DNA of 64,000 nucleotides, taken from positions 2,198,501 through 2,262,500 of the forward strand of contig NZ_CP073015.1 of the NCBI RefSeq assembly GCF_018080005.1, written 5' to 3'. Shown one piece after another: positions 7,835 to 17,795 of the stretch (the stretch's first letter is position 1; the number at the start of each line of letters is the position of its first letter). The notes beneath the pieces were generated by a model that saw only the letters and a program-made list of their open reading frames with translations, was not told the origin of the DNA and made no database searches. A program made the translations under genes and the position numbers. Source of the DNA: Flavobacterium sp. CS20 (GTDB lineage Bacteria > Bacteroidota > Bacteroidia > Flavobacteriales > Flavobacteriaceae).

Positions 7835-9921
7835 ATGAAAAAAGAAACCATACTCAAAGCATTTAAAAACCTCGTCACAGCCAAATCGATGACAGAATTG
7901 TATGAAGATAATTTTAAAATTGTCTCCAAATACGTCCACGCCACCTCACGCGGTCACGAAGTTATTCAAATAGCAGTAGGCATGCAACTCAAACCCGAAG
8001 ATTATGTCTATCCCTATTACAGAGATGATGCCATGTTACTCTCCATCGGGATGCAACCCAAAGATTTGATGTTGCAACTTCTCGCCAAAAAAGACGATCC
8101 TTTTTCTGGCGGACGCACCTATTATTCACATCCGAGTTTAAGAGATGAAGATAAACCCAAAATACCACACCAAAGTTCAGCGACAGGTATGCAAGCCATA
8201 CCAGCAACTGGAGCGACCTTAGCTTTAAAGTATGTAGATAAGCAAAACAAAGCCCTTTCCTTTGGAGAGGGTTTGGTAGAGGCCATTCCCCTTTAGGAGC
8301 TATGGGGCAAGGAATAGTCGTCTGTTCTTTGGGCGACGCTTCAATTACCGAAGGTGAAGTTTCAGAGGCTTTTCAAATGGTCGCCTTAAAGCAACTGCCC
8401 ATTATTTATTTAATCCAAGATAACGACTGGGATATTTCTGCCAACGCAAAAGAAACCCGAGCCCAAAATGCCTACGAATATGCTCAAGGTTTTCACGGAC
8501 TTGAAGCCATTAGCATTGACGGGACTGATTTTGAAGAATCGTATTCCACTTTAGAAAAAGTCATTGAAACTGTTAGAACAGAACAACGTCCGTTTTTAGT
8601 GCACGCCAAATGTCCACTTTTAAATCACCACACTTCTGGCGTTCGTATGGAATTTTATCGAGATGATTTAGAAGAATCTCAACAACGCGATCCTTATCCA
8701 AAATTTGTGAAATTGATGAAAGCCAATGGATTTTCTGAAACTGATTTAGACGATATAGAACACGATATCAGAGAAAATGTCAAGTCTGATTATGAAGCGA
8801 CTCTCACCTCAGATGACCCCAAACCCGAAGATTTATTTACCCACGACTTTGCCCCAACACCCATTACAGAAGAAGTTGGTGAACGCTCTCCAAAAGGTGC
8901 AGAAAAAGTCGTCATGGTCGATTGTGCTTTATTTGCTATTGAAGAACTCATGCAAGACCATCCTGAATGCTTACTTTACGGTCAAGATGTTGGTGGACGA
9001 TTGGGTGGTGTGTTTCGTGAAGCGACCACTTTAGCCCAAAAGTTTGGTGACCATCGGGTGTTTAATACATCAATTCAAGAAGCTTTTATAGTAGGCTCAA
9101 CGGTCGGAATGTCTGCCGTTGGACTCAAACCCATTGTTGAGGTTCAGTTTGCCGATTACATTTGGCCTGGACTAAATCAATTGTTTACAGAAGTCAGCCG
9201 AAGCTGTTATCTCTCCGAAGGCAAATGGCCAGTGTCTATGATTTTGCGTGTGCCTATTGGGGCTTATGGCAGTGGCGGACCTTACCATTCCTCTTCGGTA
9301 GAAAGTGTGGTCACTAATATTCGTGGACTTAAAATTGCTTACCCAAGCAACGGTGCCGATTTAAAAGGCTTGATGAAAGCGACCTATCACGACCCCAATC
9401 CCGTGGTGATTTTTGAACATAAAGGCTTGTATTGGAGTAAAGTCCCTGGCACGAAAGGTGCCACCAGCGTTGAACCTGCCAAAGACTATATTTTGCCTTT
9501 TGGCAAAGCTTGGGTTTTACAAGAAATTTGGCTAAAAGATAATGAAGAAACTTTAAGCATCATCACCTATGGTATGGGCGTGCATTGGGCGGTTAACGCT
9601 TCGGCAGAACTCGGACTTCAAGACCAAATCGAAATTGTAGATTTAAGAACCTTGCACCCACTCGACGAAGAAACAATTTTTAAGTCTGTGAAAAAATGTA
9701 AAAAATGCCTCGTAGTCACCGAAGAACCATCAGACAACACCTTTGCCAGAGCACTTAGCGGAAAAATTCAAGAGGAATGTTTTCAATATCTCGATGCCCC
9801 TGTGATGACCATTGGCTCGGAAAATATGCCAGCGATTCCGCTGAACTCAACTTTAGAAGAAACGATGATTCCGAGTACGGAAAAAGTTAAAGCCAAAATT
9901 AATGCTCTTTTAAAATATTAA
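7835..9921 (+). CDS. alpha-keto acid dehydrogenase E1, fused alpha/beta (frameshift at 8288-8291)
   Basis: Thiamine-diphosphate E1 component with alpha (N-terminal) and beta (C-terminal) halves fused, as is usual in Bacteroidota. Start ATG 7835 (MKKETILKAFKNL). The ThDP motif is GDASITEGEVSEAF...QDNDWDIS. The beta half has the LLYGQDVGGRLGGVFRE and GAYGSGGPYHSSSVES segments. The frame is broken at a run of four C (8288-8291). One extra C gives AIPPLGAMGQGIVVCSLGDA and restores about 695 residues, so a homopolymer deletion is likely. Just before it is an inserted palindrome (CCCTTTCC-TTT-GGAGAGGG), comparable to the E2 insertion. Works with E2 encoded at 6034. Confidence 0.85.
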
Positions 9922-10021
9922 GTTAAAAGGTTTTATTCCTGTTTTTAAAATCAGTGAGAAATTGTTGATGGATTGAGGATTATTTGTTAGTTTTATACTT
10001 TACAAGCTCATCTAAAAATAA

Positions 10022-10031
10022 TTTACGTGTC
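10022..10031 (+). promoter_or_regulatory. TTTACGTGTC motif, copy 1 (start of effector operon)
   Basis: Exact 10-mer, extended to TTTACGTGTCAT as in copy 2. It overlaps the GTG start codon of the PLD/helicase gene at 10027. Candidate operator or translational control site shared with the divergently placed modification genes. Confidence 0.55.
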
Positions 10032-12219
10032 ATTTAGAGCTATTACATTTCCCGATTCTTATACGTATAGTTCAGATTCAGAGCATATACCACTAGAGTT
10101 TTATAATGCTGTTTTTCCTGTTTCGAAAACGGTAGATTTGTTTTTGGGGTATTTTAACTCAGGCGCATTTCGTGTATTATCTGAAAGTTTTGCGGAGTTT
10201 ATCTATAATGGCGGTAGTATGCGCATGATTACCAATCATTACTATACAAAATTAGATTTTGAAAACTTAATAGCTGAGTCCGAGTTAAACGACTATGGTG
10301 AAGTTTCCAAATTAGTAAAAGATTTACGCAAGCTAAAAGACAGCTTAGATGAATATGGACAACACTTTTTTGATTGTTTAAAGTACCTTATCAAAGAAAA
10401 TAGGCTACAAATACAACCAGTAAGTTTTGGTAAACAAAGTTTAAGCCATAGCAAAAGAATGTTATTCTATGATGGTGAAAATCACATTCTAGCTGAAGGA
10501 AGTATGAACTTCACACTAGCTGGTTTTGTTAAAAATGCAGAAAGCTTTCAGGTTGAAGTCCCTTGGAATTCTAAAGTTAGTCAAGTAAGAATAGAAAACC
10601 AAAGAAAACATTTTGAAAAAGTTTTTAATCAAGAAAACAACGAATATACATACCTGAATCCCGAAGAAATAAAAGAAGCAATTGAGGACATAGGAGAACA
10701 AAAATCCATTAAAGATTTACTTGAAACTAGCATAAACATTGGAAGTGAAAATTACAGTAAAAAATTAAAAGAAATACACCAAGCTAAAAAGAAAAAGTTT
10801 GAAGCTGTAATCGATAAACTTGATTGTGAACCTAAATTCCCCTTTGACGAACCTAGAGATTATCAAAAACAAGCTTATAAAAATTGGGTTGAAAACGATT
10901 ATAAAGGTGTTTTCGCTATGGCTACTGGTACTGGGAAAACTATTACTTCGTTGAATTGTGTTTTGCAGGAATATCAGAAAGACAAAAAATACCACTCTAT
11001 AATTCTTGTGCCGTCAATTGCTTTACTAAATCAATGGGAACAAGAAGTGTTAGATTTTAATTTTAAGAATATCCTTAAAGTTGGCGGTGGCAATAAATGG
11101 GAAAATGAACTGGCTAATTTTGCTAGTAATCTATCCTGGGGAATCTCTAAAAATCTAATTATCATTTCAACTTATGGAAGTTTTGTGACTGATAGGTTTC
11201 AAAAATATTTTAAAAAAATTCAAGATAAATTTACACTTATTGCTGATGAAGCACACAATATGGGCGCAAGTCAAATAAAGAAGCGATTAGGAAATGTAAG
11301 TGTTGAAAAGAAAATTGGACTGTCTGCTACACCAAAACGAGTTTATGACCCAGAAGGCACAGATGCTATTGATGCTTTTTTTGAAGACAAGCCGCCATAT
11401 ATTTACTCGTTTACAATGGAGAGAGCTTTAAAAGAAGAAAGACTTACAGAGTATAAATATTATCCAAAAATCGTTGAGCTACAAAACGATGAACTCGAAA
11501 GTTATATAGAAATATCACAACGGCTTTTAAGATTTTTTGACTTTGATAAAGGAGAATTTAAAAAAGACCCTATGGTTGAAAAACTCCTTTTAACGAGAAA
11601 AAACATTATCCATAAAGCACATAATAAAATTGACTGTTTTAAAGACATTGTAAAAGAGCTCGATAAAAAAAAGAAGCTAAAATACGTGTTCACCTACGTG
11701 CCAGAAGGTTTTGTATATAACGACTCTGGAGGCAGTGAAAGACTACTCAACGATTTTATGCGAAAAGCTATGGAAGCCAGGCCAGATTTAAAAATTAATT
11801 CTTACACCGCAGAAGATGAAGATTTAAACGAAATACTTAAAGGATTTTCAGAAGGAAAAATCGAAATGCTATTTGCCATGAAAATGTTAGATGAAGGTGT
11901 AGATGTGCCACGTGCTGAAGTTGGAATATTTGCAAGTAGCACAGGAAATCCCAGACAATTTATACAACGTAGAGGTAGTCTTTTGAGAAAACACAAAAAT
12001 AAAGCTAATGCAATAATTTATGATATGATTGTTGTACCACCTCTGAATGACGCTAATGCAGATACTTATAGAATGGAAAGAAATCAAGTAAAAACAGAAT
12101 TACAACGTGTTGCTCATTTTTCCAGCTTATCTATGAATTTTTACGATACAAAAAATGAATTGAGTTCAATTTGCGATAAATACGAATTAAATATTGACCA
12201 AATTATACAAGAATTATGA
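10027..12219 (+). CDS. PLD-nuclease/DEAD-box helicase fusion, Dnd-associated restriction enzyme
   Basis: A 730-residue fusion read from GTG 10027. The N-terminal domain (~1-165) is phospholipase-D-like, with H141-S-K143 and then D149, and G158-S-x-N161 (an HxKx5D-GSxN variant of the HKD motif). A superfamily 2 helicase follows: Q-tip region DYQKQAYKNW, Walker A ATGTGKT (~299-305), DEAH at 407-410, SATPKR, and motif VI QFIQRRGSLLRKH near 645. This layout resembles the family annotated as DNA phosphorothioation system restriction enzyme. It heads a tightly packed operon (ATGA overlap with the next gene) inside the Dnd island. It probably translocates on and cuts unmodified DNA. Confidence 0.85.
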   Translation: MSFRAITFPDSYTYSSDSEHIPLEFYNAVFPVSKTVDLFLGYFNSGAFRVLSESFAEFIYNGGSMRMITNHYYTKLDFENLIAESELNDYGEVSKLVKDLRKLKDSLDEYGQHFFDCLKYLIKENRLQIQPVSFGKQSLSHSKRMLFYDGENHILAEGSMNFTLAGFVKNAESFQVEVPWNSKVSQVRIENQRKHFEKVFNQENNEYTYLNPEEIKEAIEDIGEQKSIKDLLETSINIGSENYSKKLKEIHQAKKKKFEAVIDKLDCEPKFPFDEPRDYQKQAYKNWVENDYKGVFAMATGTGKTITSLNCVLQEYQKDKKYHSIILVPSIALLNQWEQEVLDFNFKNILKVGGGNKWENELANFASNLSWGISKNLIIISTYGSFVTDRFQKYFKKIQDKFTLIADEAHNMGASQIKKRLGNVSVEKKIGLSATPKRVYDPEGTDAIDAFFEDKPPYIYSFTMERALKEERLTEYKYYPKIVELQNDELESYIEISQRLLRFFDFDKGEFKKDPMVEKLLLTRKNIIHKAHNKIDCFKDIVKELDKKKKLKYVFTYVPEGFVYNDSGGSERLLNDFMRKAMEARPDLKINSYTAEDEDLNEILKGFSEGKIEMLFAMKMLDEGVDVPRAEVGIFASSTGNPRQFIQRRGSLLRKHKNKANAIIYDMIVVPPLNDANADTYRMERNQVKTELQRVAHFSSLSMNFYDTKNELSSICDKYELNIDQIIQEL

Positions 12220-12431
12220 GTAAGAGAAATGAAATACTAAGAGAAATACTGAGCGATGAAGAAATTGTCCAAAAGTATAAATTGAAAAAGGAAGGCATTA
12301 AAAATCTTACTACTTCTGGTCCTTATCAGGATAAAATTGTTGAAATCTTGTCAACTATAATTAATGAAAATGACAATAATCGCACAGCAAGACAAATTTA
12401 TCCTATTTTGAAAAACATACATAAAATTTAA
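12216..12431 (+). CDS. small protein of Dnd effector operon
   Basis: 71 residues, charged and mostly helical (MSKRNEILREILSDEEIVQKYKL...). It overlaps the helicase gene by ATGA and ends two bases before the ATPase gene, so it is almost certainly translated with them. No catalytic motif is visible. Small proteins in this position are sometimes annotated as DNA-modification-system-associated. I would expect a bridging or regulatory subunit for its neighbours, but that is inference from position only. Confidence 0.7.
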   Translation: MSKRNEILREILSDEEIVQKYKLKKEGIKNLTTSGPYQDKIVEILSTIINENDNNRTARQIYPILKNIHKI

Positions 12432-12433
12432 AT

Positions 12434-14629
12434 ATGGCATCAATAATAAACAGTATAGCTTTCGAAAATTTCTTTAATTACTACGGTGATTTTGAAGATA
12501 ATAAATATGAGTTAGATGAAGGTATAAATATTATTGTGGCCGATAATGGTGCTGGAAAATCAAAATTTTTTAATGCTTTTTTGTGGTTGTTTTACGACCA
12601 AATACTTGATTCTGACACAAAGAAAAAAATAAATATTAGAAATGCTGGCGTCAAAATTTTATCTGATAAAGCTAAAAACGAAACACCAAAAGGTAGTTAT
12701 GTGAAATGCGGCGTTATGATAGAATATACTAGTGGGACAAGGTATAAGTATCAAATCATAAAATCTTTTACAGCCACCCGTATAGGTGAGCAAATCACAG
12801 ATGAAAACAGTTGGCAATTTGTCATTAACGAAATTGAAGTCAATAAAACTGAGCTTGTTTTACATAGATACAAACCTGTCTATGATGAAGATGAAAAAAC
12901 AAGAATAATTAATGGACTTATTATGAAAGCCTTTAGGAAATATTCATTTCTACAAGGTGAAGAAGTTGACGATATCATAGATTTTAGCAAAAAAGAAAGC
13001 ATAGAAGAAGCTGTTGAAAATCTCACAGATATTAAAAAATATGAAAAAATTCATGAGCTATTAGACGAATTTAAAGCTAAAGCATTTAGAGATTTACAAA
13101 AACAACTTAAGGCTAACAATGCTCAAAACGAACGATTTGATATTGCTGTAGCTGATAAAGAAAAAATTGAGCAACAAATAGAACAAGAAAAAATTAATCT
13201 TGAGCAATGGAATGAAACTTTAAGAGCAACTGAAAACGAAAAAAACGAATTGGATAAACTCTATGCTAATGCAGAAAAAAGAAAGGAGATAGATGACAAA
13301 TTAAAACCTTTAAGAAAGCGGTTGCGTGACAAACAAGAAGAATTTGAAACCTTTCTAGACCGCATAAACAATCGTTTTTTTGACGGCAATTTTGCTTGGA
13401 TTGCTATGGGATTTGAGGAAGAAGTTGAAAAATTTAGAGCTTTAAATGAACACTATATTGAGAGAAGATACGAAAAGAAAGCTTTAAAAAATGTAGAAGA
13501 AAACCCTAACGAGTATTTTCATTTCTTACCAGAAAATTCACCAGACTCGGTCTCACTTCAAAACATGATTGACGACGAACATTGTTATGTCTGCAATAGA
13601 GAAGCTAAAGAAGGCACACCTGAATACAACAATCTTATTAAGCTTAAAAATAGAACAAGAGATAATCAAAGCCAAAAACCTTTTGTAAAAAATGACTTAA
13701 AGAATTTTTTTGGTGATTTACAAATTAATGCTCAGCCTTTTTACAACAAGTTTGATAGCATAAGAGATTCAATAATAAAGACTAAAGAAAAAGAGATAGA
13801 ACTTAAAGAAAGTATTGAAAAGCTTAAAAAAAGAATTAAATCTATAGATGATGATAGAAATTCAATAATGATTGCTGGTCATGATGCTGAACAATCTGCA
13901 AGAGATATTATCAATAATTATACTGGTGCTGTCCGACGCATGGAAAGTGCCAATAGTAAAATAAATGATATTATTATCCCAAAAATAAATAAGTTAAAAC
14001 AAGATTTAAAAGCAATTAATGATGAGATAAAAAGCCTTAATAAATCCAATGATATACCAAACGGGTTCAATGAAAACTACGAAGTTTTAAGTGATTTAGA
14101 AGAAGCTTCACAAAAAGCTAAAGACAGGGTTTTTGATGGTATGATAAGCCTACTTGAAGAACATGCCAACATACATTTTAAAAACCTGATTAAGAACAAT
14201 GACTTATCAGGTGGTATTCTGAAGTTTGAAAAAAATCCAAATGGCTCGATTAATTTTAATTACATAGACAGTAAGGGCAATTCTGTTTACGGTAGCTCAG
14301 AAGGTTTCCAGCGAATGAAAAAATTCTCAGTTGTGATGGCTATCATTTCCGCAAACAATGCTGAATACAACTATCCATTATTGGCCGATGCACCCATATC
14401 TGCATTTGGCGAAGGATTTACAGAAGGCTTTTTTGAAGCCATTGGTGATGTGTTTCCACAAAGTATAGTTTTAGTAAAAGAACTTTTCAAGCAAGACGAT
14501 GAAATGAAAATCAATGAGTTGGGTAAACGACTACTCAAAGACCCCAAAGTGAAAACCATGTATGTCAATCATGTGCCTGAAAATGCAGAACAAATTGATA
14601 TTGTAACCACTCAAACCAAATTGAAATGA
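12434..14629 (+). CDS. SMC/Rad50-like AAA ATPase with central CxxC zinc-hook motif
   Basis: 731 residues. Walker A VADNGAGKSKFFNAFLWLFYDQ is at ~35-55. Long charged coiled coils cover ~215-330 and ~445-560. Between them is H-C384-Y-V-C387, placed like a Rad50 zinc hook. The C-terminal half carries GSSEGFQRMKKFSVVMAI (signature-like) and YPLLADAPISAFGEG (Walker B), where alanine replaces the usual glutamate, just as DndD has D-S-P. It is related in plan to DndD (18139-20229), but I see no CxxC in that protein. Likely the motor/sensor subunit of the effector complex. Confidence 0.85.
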   Translation: MASIINSIAFENFFNYYGDFEDNKYELDEGINIIVADNGAGKSKFFNAFLWLFYDQILDSDTKKKINIRNAGVKILSDKAKNETPKGSYVKCGVMIEYTSGTRYKYQIIKSFTATRIGEQITDENSWQFVINEIEVNKTELVLHRYKPVYDEDEKTRIINGLIMKAFRKYSFLQGEEVDDIIDFSKKESIEEAVENLTDIKKYEKIHELLDEFKAKAFRDLQKQLKANNAQNERFDIAVADKEKIEQQIEQEKINLEQWNETLRATENEKNELDKLYANAEKRKEIDDKLKPLRKRLRDKQEEFETFLDRINNRFFDGNFAWIAMGFEEEVEKFRALNEHYIERRYEKKALKNVEENPNEYFHFLPENSPDSVSLQNMIDDEHCYVCNREAKEGTPEYNNLIKLKNRTRDNQSQKPFVKNDLKNFFGDLQINAQPFYNKFDSIRDSIIKTKEKEIELKESIEKLKKRIKSIDDDRNSIMIAGHDAEQSARDIINNYTGAVRRMESANSKINDIIIPKINKLKQDLKAINDEIKSLNKSNDIPNGFNENYEVLSDLEEASQKAKDRVFDGMISLLEEHANIHFKNLIKNNDLSGGILKFEKNPNGSINFNYIDSKGNSVYGSSEGFQRMKKFSVVMAIISANNAEYNYPLLADAPISAFGEGFTEGFFEAIGDVFPQSIVLVKELFKQDDEMKINELGKRLLKDPKVKTMYVNHVPENAEQIDIVTTQTKLK

Positions 14630-15105
14630 CAGCACAAGAATTTAAAAGTGCAATATTAATGAAGCGTCCGCGATATGCCAACAGTAAAATTCCTGTTATT
14701 GAAGCTTTTGCGAACAAAGGACAATCTAAGTCTGAATATAGCCAATTCGGACCTATCTATGAACTGTATATCTATGCTTTTAGATTAGGTTTAAAGAAAG
14801 GTTTAAGACTACCCTTACCACCTAGAAACTCGACAAGAGATTTTGTAGAAATAGGCAAATGGAAGCGTGATTCCAGTTTGGTCGATTTTTTATTGATGAT
14901 TGTGTTTAGCCATAGCGAAGAAATTGATTTTGATTGGAACGATTTGGAAGATATGGACGAAAAAGAACTTAACCAGGTCGTGAGTAATATTGTTGAATTT
15001 ATTGAAAGTTACGCCAATGGTGGCTTACAATATCTTCAAGAAGAATGGGAAAATGACAACTTGATTAATTCAAGTTATTTGTTTGTGGATTTGATGAATG
15101 ATTAA
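14626..15105 (+). CDS. Dnd-associated protein with C-terminal YANGGL motif
   Basis: 159 residues, coupled by ATGA to the ATPase gene. Visible features are PIYELYIYAFRLGLKKG (helical, ~43-60), WKRDSSLVDFLLMIVFS, an acidic stretch, and IESYANGGLQYLQEE near the C-terminus. The last segment resembles the E-x-Y-A-N-G-G-L ending I associate with the dnd system-associated protein 4 family (TIGR04062). That assignment is from memory and needs a profile search. No catalytic residues recognised. Confidence 0.6.
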   Translation: MTAQEFKSAILMKRPRYANSKIPVIEAFANKGQSKSEYSQFGPIYELYIYAFRLGLKKGLRLPLPPRNSTRDFVEIGKWKRDSSLVDFLLMIVFSHSEEIDFDWNDLEDMDEKELNQVVSNIVEFIESYANGGLQYLQEEWENDNLINSSYLFVDLMND

Positions 15106-15116
15106 AGACTTTATTT

Positions 15117-15752
15117 ATGAAAGAGTTTAGATTCAGATATGAAGACACTATTTACAAAAATGGTAGAAATATACCAAAAACATCAGGTTTATATACATGG
15201 TATTTAGATTTTTCTAAATTAGGAATTGTTAATAATAAAGATGATTTTTCTACCATAGTTTACAGGTTGAACGAATTGATTACTTCAGAGAACATGAAAG
15301 GAGAAGTAAGTTCTCCGTTAAAAAAATATATCGTTAATGTACATCAAAATACAAATTTTTTTAATGATTATCTTATTGATTCTGATTTAACTGAGGGTAA
15401 AAAAATTTCTGAATTATCTGATGAAGATTGTGTGAAAATATTTAAAATATTAGGTGAATTTAGTCATTTAGTAAGCCCCTTATATATAGGTGTAGCTAGC
15501 TCATTAAGAAACAGATATAGAAGTCATAAAAGAAATTTTTATGAAATTGTTACTTTAATTGATGAAGGAGAAGATGAAGTTGTAATACAGGAAAAGGCTA
15601 AAAAAACTTTTGGAGGCAGACTCGCATACCAAGGGTTTAATTGGGATTTATTGATCTTTAATTGTGTAAAAACCGATTTAGAATCATCGCTTAATAAATC
15701 TACTGAATATTTATTAAATAGGATGTATAGTCCTATTTTTGGAAAAAGGTAA
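15117..15752 (+). CDS. GIY-YIG nuclease-superfamily protein in Dnd effector operon
   Basis: 211 residues. The parts of a GIY-YIG domain are present but spread out: S23-G-L-Y26 (GIY position), L122-Y-I-G125 (YIG), an arginine/histidine run R131-x-R-x-R-x-H137, and a C-terminal T-E197-Y-L-L-N-R-M-Y-S-P. The last fits the metal-binding glutamate helix (E-x-L-x-N-x3-P). About 95 residues are inserted between the GIY and YIG strands, much more than the usual 10-20. It lies 11 bases after the YANGGL gene and 14 before dndB. It would be a second nuclease fold in one Dnd operon. Confidence 0.72.
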   Translation: MKEFRFRYEDTIYKNGRNIPKTSGLYTWYLDFSKLGIVNNKDDFSTIVYRLNELITSENMKGEVSSPLKKYIVNVHQNTNFFNDYLIDSDLTEGKKISELSDEDCVKIFKILGEFSHLVSPLYIGVASSLRNRYRSHKRNFYEIVTLIDEGEDEVVIQEKAKKTFGGRLAYQGFNWDLLIFNCVKTDLESSLNKSTEYLLNRMYSPIFGKR

Positions 15753-15766
15753 TTAAATAAGTTTAT

Positions 15767-17725
15767 ATGAAAAAAGTAAGACCTCAAAAATATGACAGAA
15801 GTATTTATGGAACTTTTGGGCAGTTTTTTACTCACAATAATAGTCCAGTTTTCTATCTAAATACTGCATTACCAATTGATAACATAAACTGGATTAAGCC
15901 CGTAAGAGATATACTTAATATTTCAGAAGTTGATTTTGATGAATTAGTTCAAAGAAATTTAGATGATTCAAGAATTAAAAATGATATTTCACAATATTTG
16001 ATTACAGATAAAGGTTACAAATTTTTCCCTCCAATTGTTAGTGCTTTTGTAGCCCCTACAGAAAAAAAAGATTCTATTAAAAATAGATACCCAAAATTAA
16101 AAGTCCGTTTTGAAGAAACAGTAGAGGGTAAAGTGGTTAAAATAGAGTTTGAGGATTCTTTCATATTAATTTTGTTTGTTGATGAAGACAATAATATTTT
16201 GAATACTCCTGTTGAACTTAGATGGAAAAGTTCAGGTATATCTTTAATGGCTGTTGATGGTCAGCATAGGCTTGTTACATTAAAAGCGATTAGGGGTCTT
16301 TTAGATAGCGATGATGAAAAAGCATACTATAAGAGTTTAGAAGAACATAAATCAATTTTAAATGATATTGATATACCAACTACAATATTGTTTTTTCCTA
16401 ATTCTTACCAAGATTTATCAGAAGGTAGTGAAGAGATTTTGGATGAAGTATTCCCGAATAGTGGATGGTTAGAGAATGAACAAAAAGATATTAAAGAAAT
16501 AATTAGAAACGTTTTTGTTGATGTAAATAAAAATGCCAAAACACCTAGTGAATCTAGAAATATCTTGCTTAATGAAAAGGATATTTGTGCCATTTTTGCT
16601 AGACATATTTTTTCTACCATTAAGGAAATTGATAAGAATACATATTCTTATTTATTGGATTTTGACTCACCAAGAAATAAAGAGTTTCAAATTGATCAAA
16701 ATAGACCCATAATTACAACTATAGGTATTGTATACAGAATATGTGAAAATTTATTTAAAGACACTAAAGGTGATCGTCGAAAATCTGAAGATGGAAACGC
16801 CCTCAGGGCACGCTTGAACTTATACGATTTAGAATTTGATTCAGAATCTGTAAAGCTGGAAGATTTGACTCCATTTGATTTTTCCTACTCACAACGAAGA
16901 GTTTTGTTAGAACAGTTTAAAAAATCTTGGACTCAAACTTTCGTTTATTTCTACACACACCTATTACCATTTAAGAAATTATATATATCAATGAATAAAT
17001 CATTCGAAGATTGGCTAGAAAAAACAAGAAAAGACTCGTTAACGGATGATGAAACTAAAATTTATTCGGTTTTATTTGGTGGAAGCGAAAAACGCTTTTT
17101 TCTTCAACAAAATGCTAAAAATCGTGGTGTAGAATATAATGACTATAGATTTTTATTTAAAAAACTTCAAAATAAGGAAAAAGAGATAAAGGAAAGCATT
17201 GGAAATCATAGGTTTTTTTTCAGTCAAATGTTTCAATCAGCCTTTTTTGAATTTCTTGATTTTATTTTGTCATCACCAACTATAGATTATAAAAATTCAT
17301 GGCTAGAGCAAGAATACTTAGATAGTATCATTAATATTTTGAACAAGTATATTGAAGATAAGCATAATGATTCATTATTCAATTTCGAAAATTCTATAAA
17401 CGATTTACTTTTTAACGGTAGAAGTAATCCTTCTCAAAAAAAACAAGAACTTGTAGCAACAATTATAAAATTAATAGCTTTCAATTACAAAAGAGAAATT
17501 TCGGAAAATCCTTTTATAAATAAGTTTAATGTAATTTCAGACTTTATTGACGAACTTAACATTGAGTGCTTGGACATAATTGATAAAAATATGACAGATT
17601 CTTTAGAGAAAGAATTCAAACAAAATATTGACATTAGACAGCTTGTACTAGATATTCAAAAAGCAAAAAATGATAAGTTAGTTAATGAAATAAAAAAATT
17701 AGAATCTGATTATAAGAAAAACTAG
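15767..17725 (+). CDS. dndB: DNA phosphorothioation protein DndB (DGQHR family)
   Basis: 652 residues with the defining DGQHR motif at 164-168 (LMAVDGQHRLVTL). It also has the VDVNKNAKTPSESRNILLN segment typical of DndB/DGQHR proteins. In known systems DndB modulates the amount or transcription of phosphorothioation and is not essential for sulfur insertion. This copy is longer than the ~360-400 residues usual for DndB and carries an extra C-terminal helical region after ~430. It is the last gene of the effector operon and converges on dndE, whereas dndB usually leads dndCDE. Confidence 0.88.
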   Translation: MKKVRPQKYDRSIYGTFGQFFTHNNSPVFYLNTALPIDNINWIKPVRDILNISEVDFDELVQRNLDDSRIKNDISQYLITDKGYKFFPPIVSAFVAPTEKKDSIKNRYPKLKVRFEETVEGKVVKIEFEDSFILILFVDEDNNILNTPVELRWKSSGISLMAVDGQHRLVTLKAIRGLLDSDDEKAYYKSLEEHKSILNDIDIPTTILFFPNSYQDLSEGSEEILDEVFPNSGWLENEQKDIKEIIRNVFVDVNKNAKTPSESRNILLNEKDICAIFARHIFSTIKEIDKNTYSYLLDFDSPRNKEFQIDQNRPIITTIGIVYRICENLFKDTKGDRRKSEDGNALRARLNLYDLEFDSESVKLEDLTPFDFSYSQRRVLLEQFKKSWTQTFVYFYTHLLPFKKLYISMNKSFEDWLEKTRKDSLTDDETKIYSVLFGGSEKRFFLQQNAKNRGVEYNDYRFLFKKLQNKEKEIKESIGNHRFFFSQMFQSAFFEFLDFILSSPTIDYKNSWLEQEYLDSIINILNKYIEDKHNDSLFNFENSINDLLFNGRSNPSQKKQELVATIIKLIAFNYKREISENPFINKFNVISDFIDELNIECLDIIDKNMTDSLEKEFKQNIDIRQLVLDIQKAKNDKLVNEIKKLESDYKKN

Positions 17726-17795
17726 AATCATATTTGGAAAGTAGAAAGAAAAAAGAATTAACTATTTTAAAACAACACCTTAATATTAATTAACC

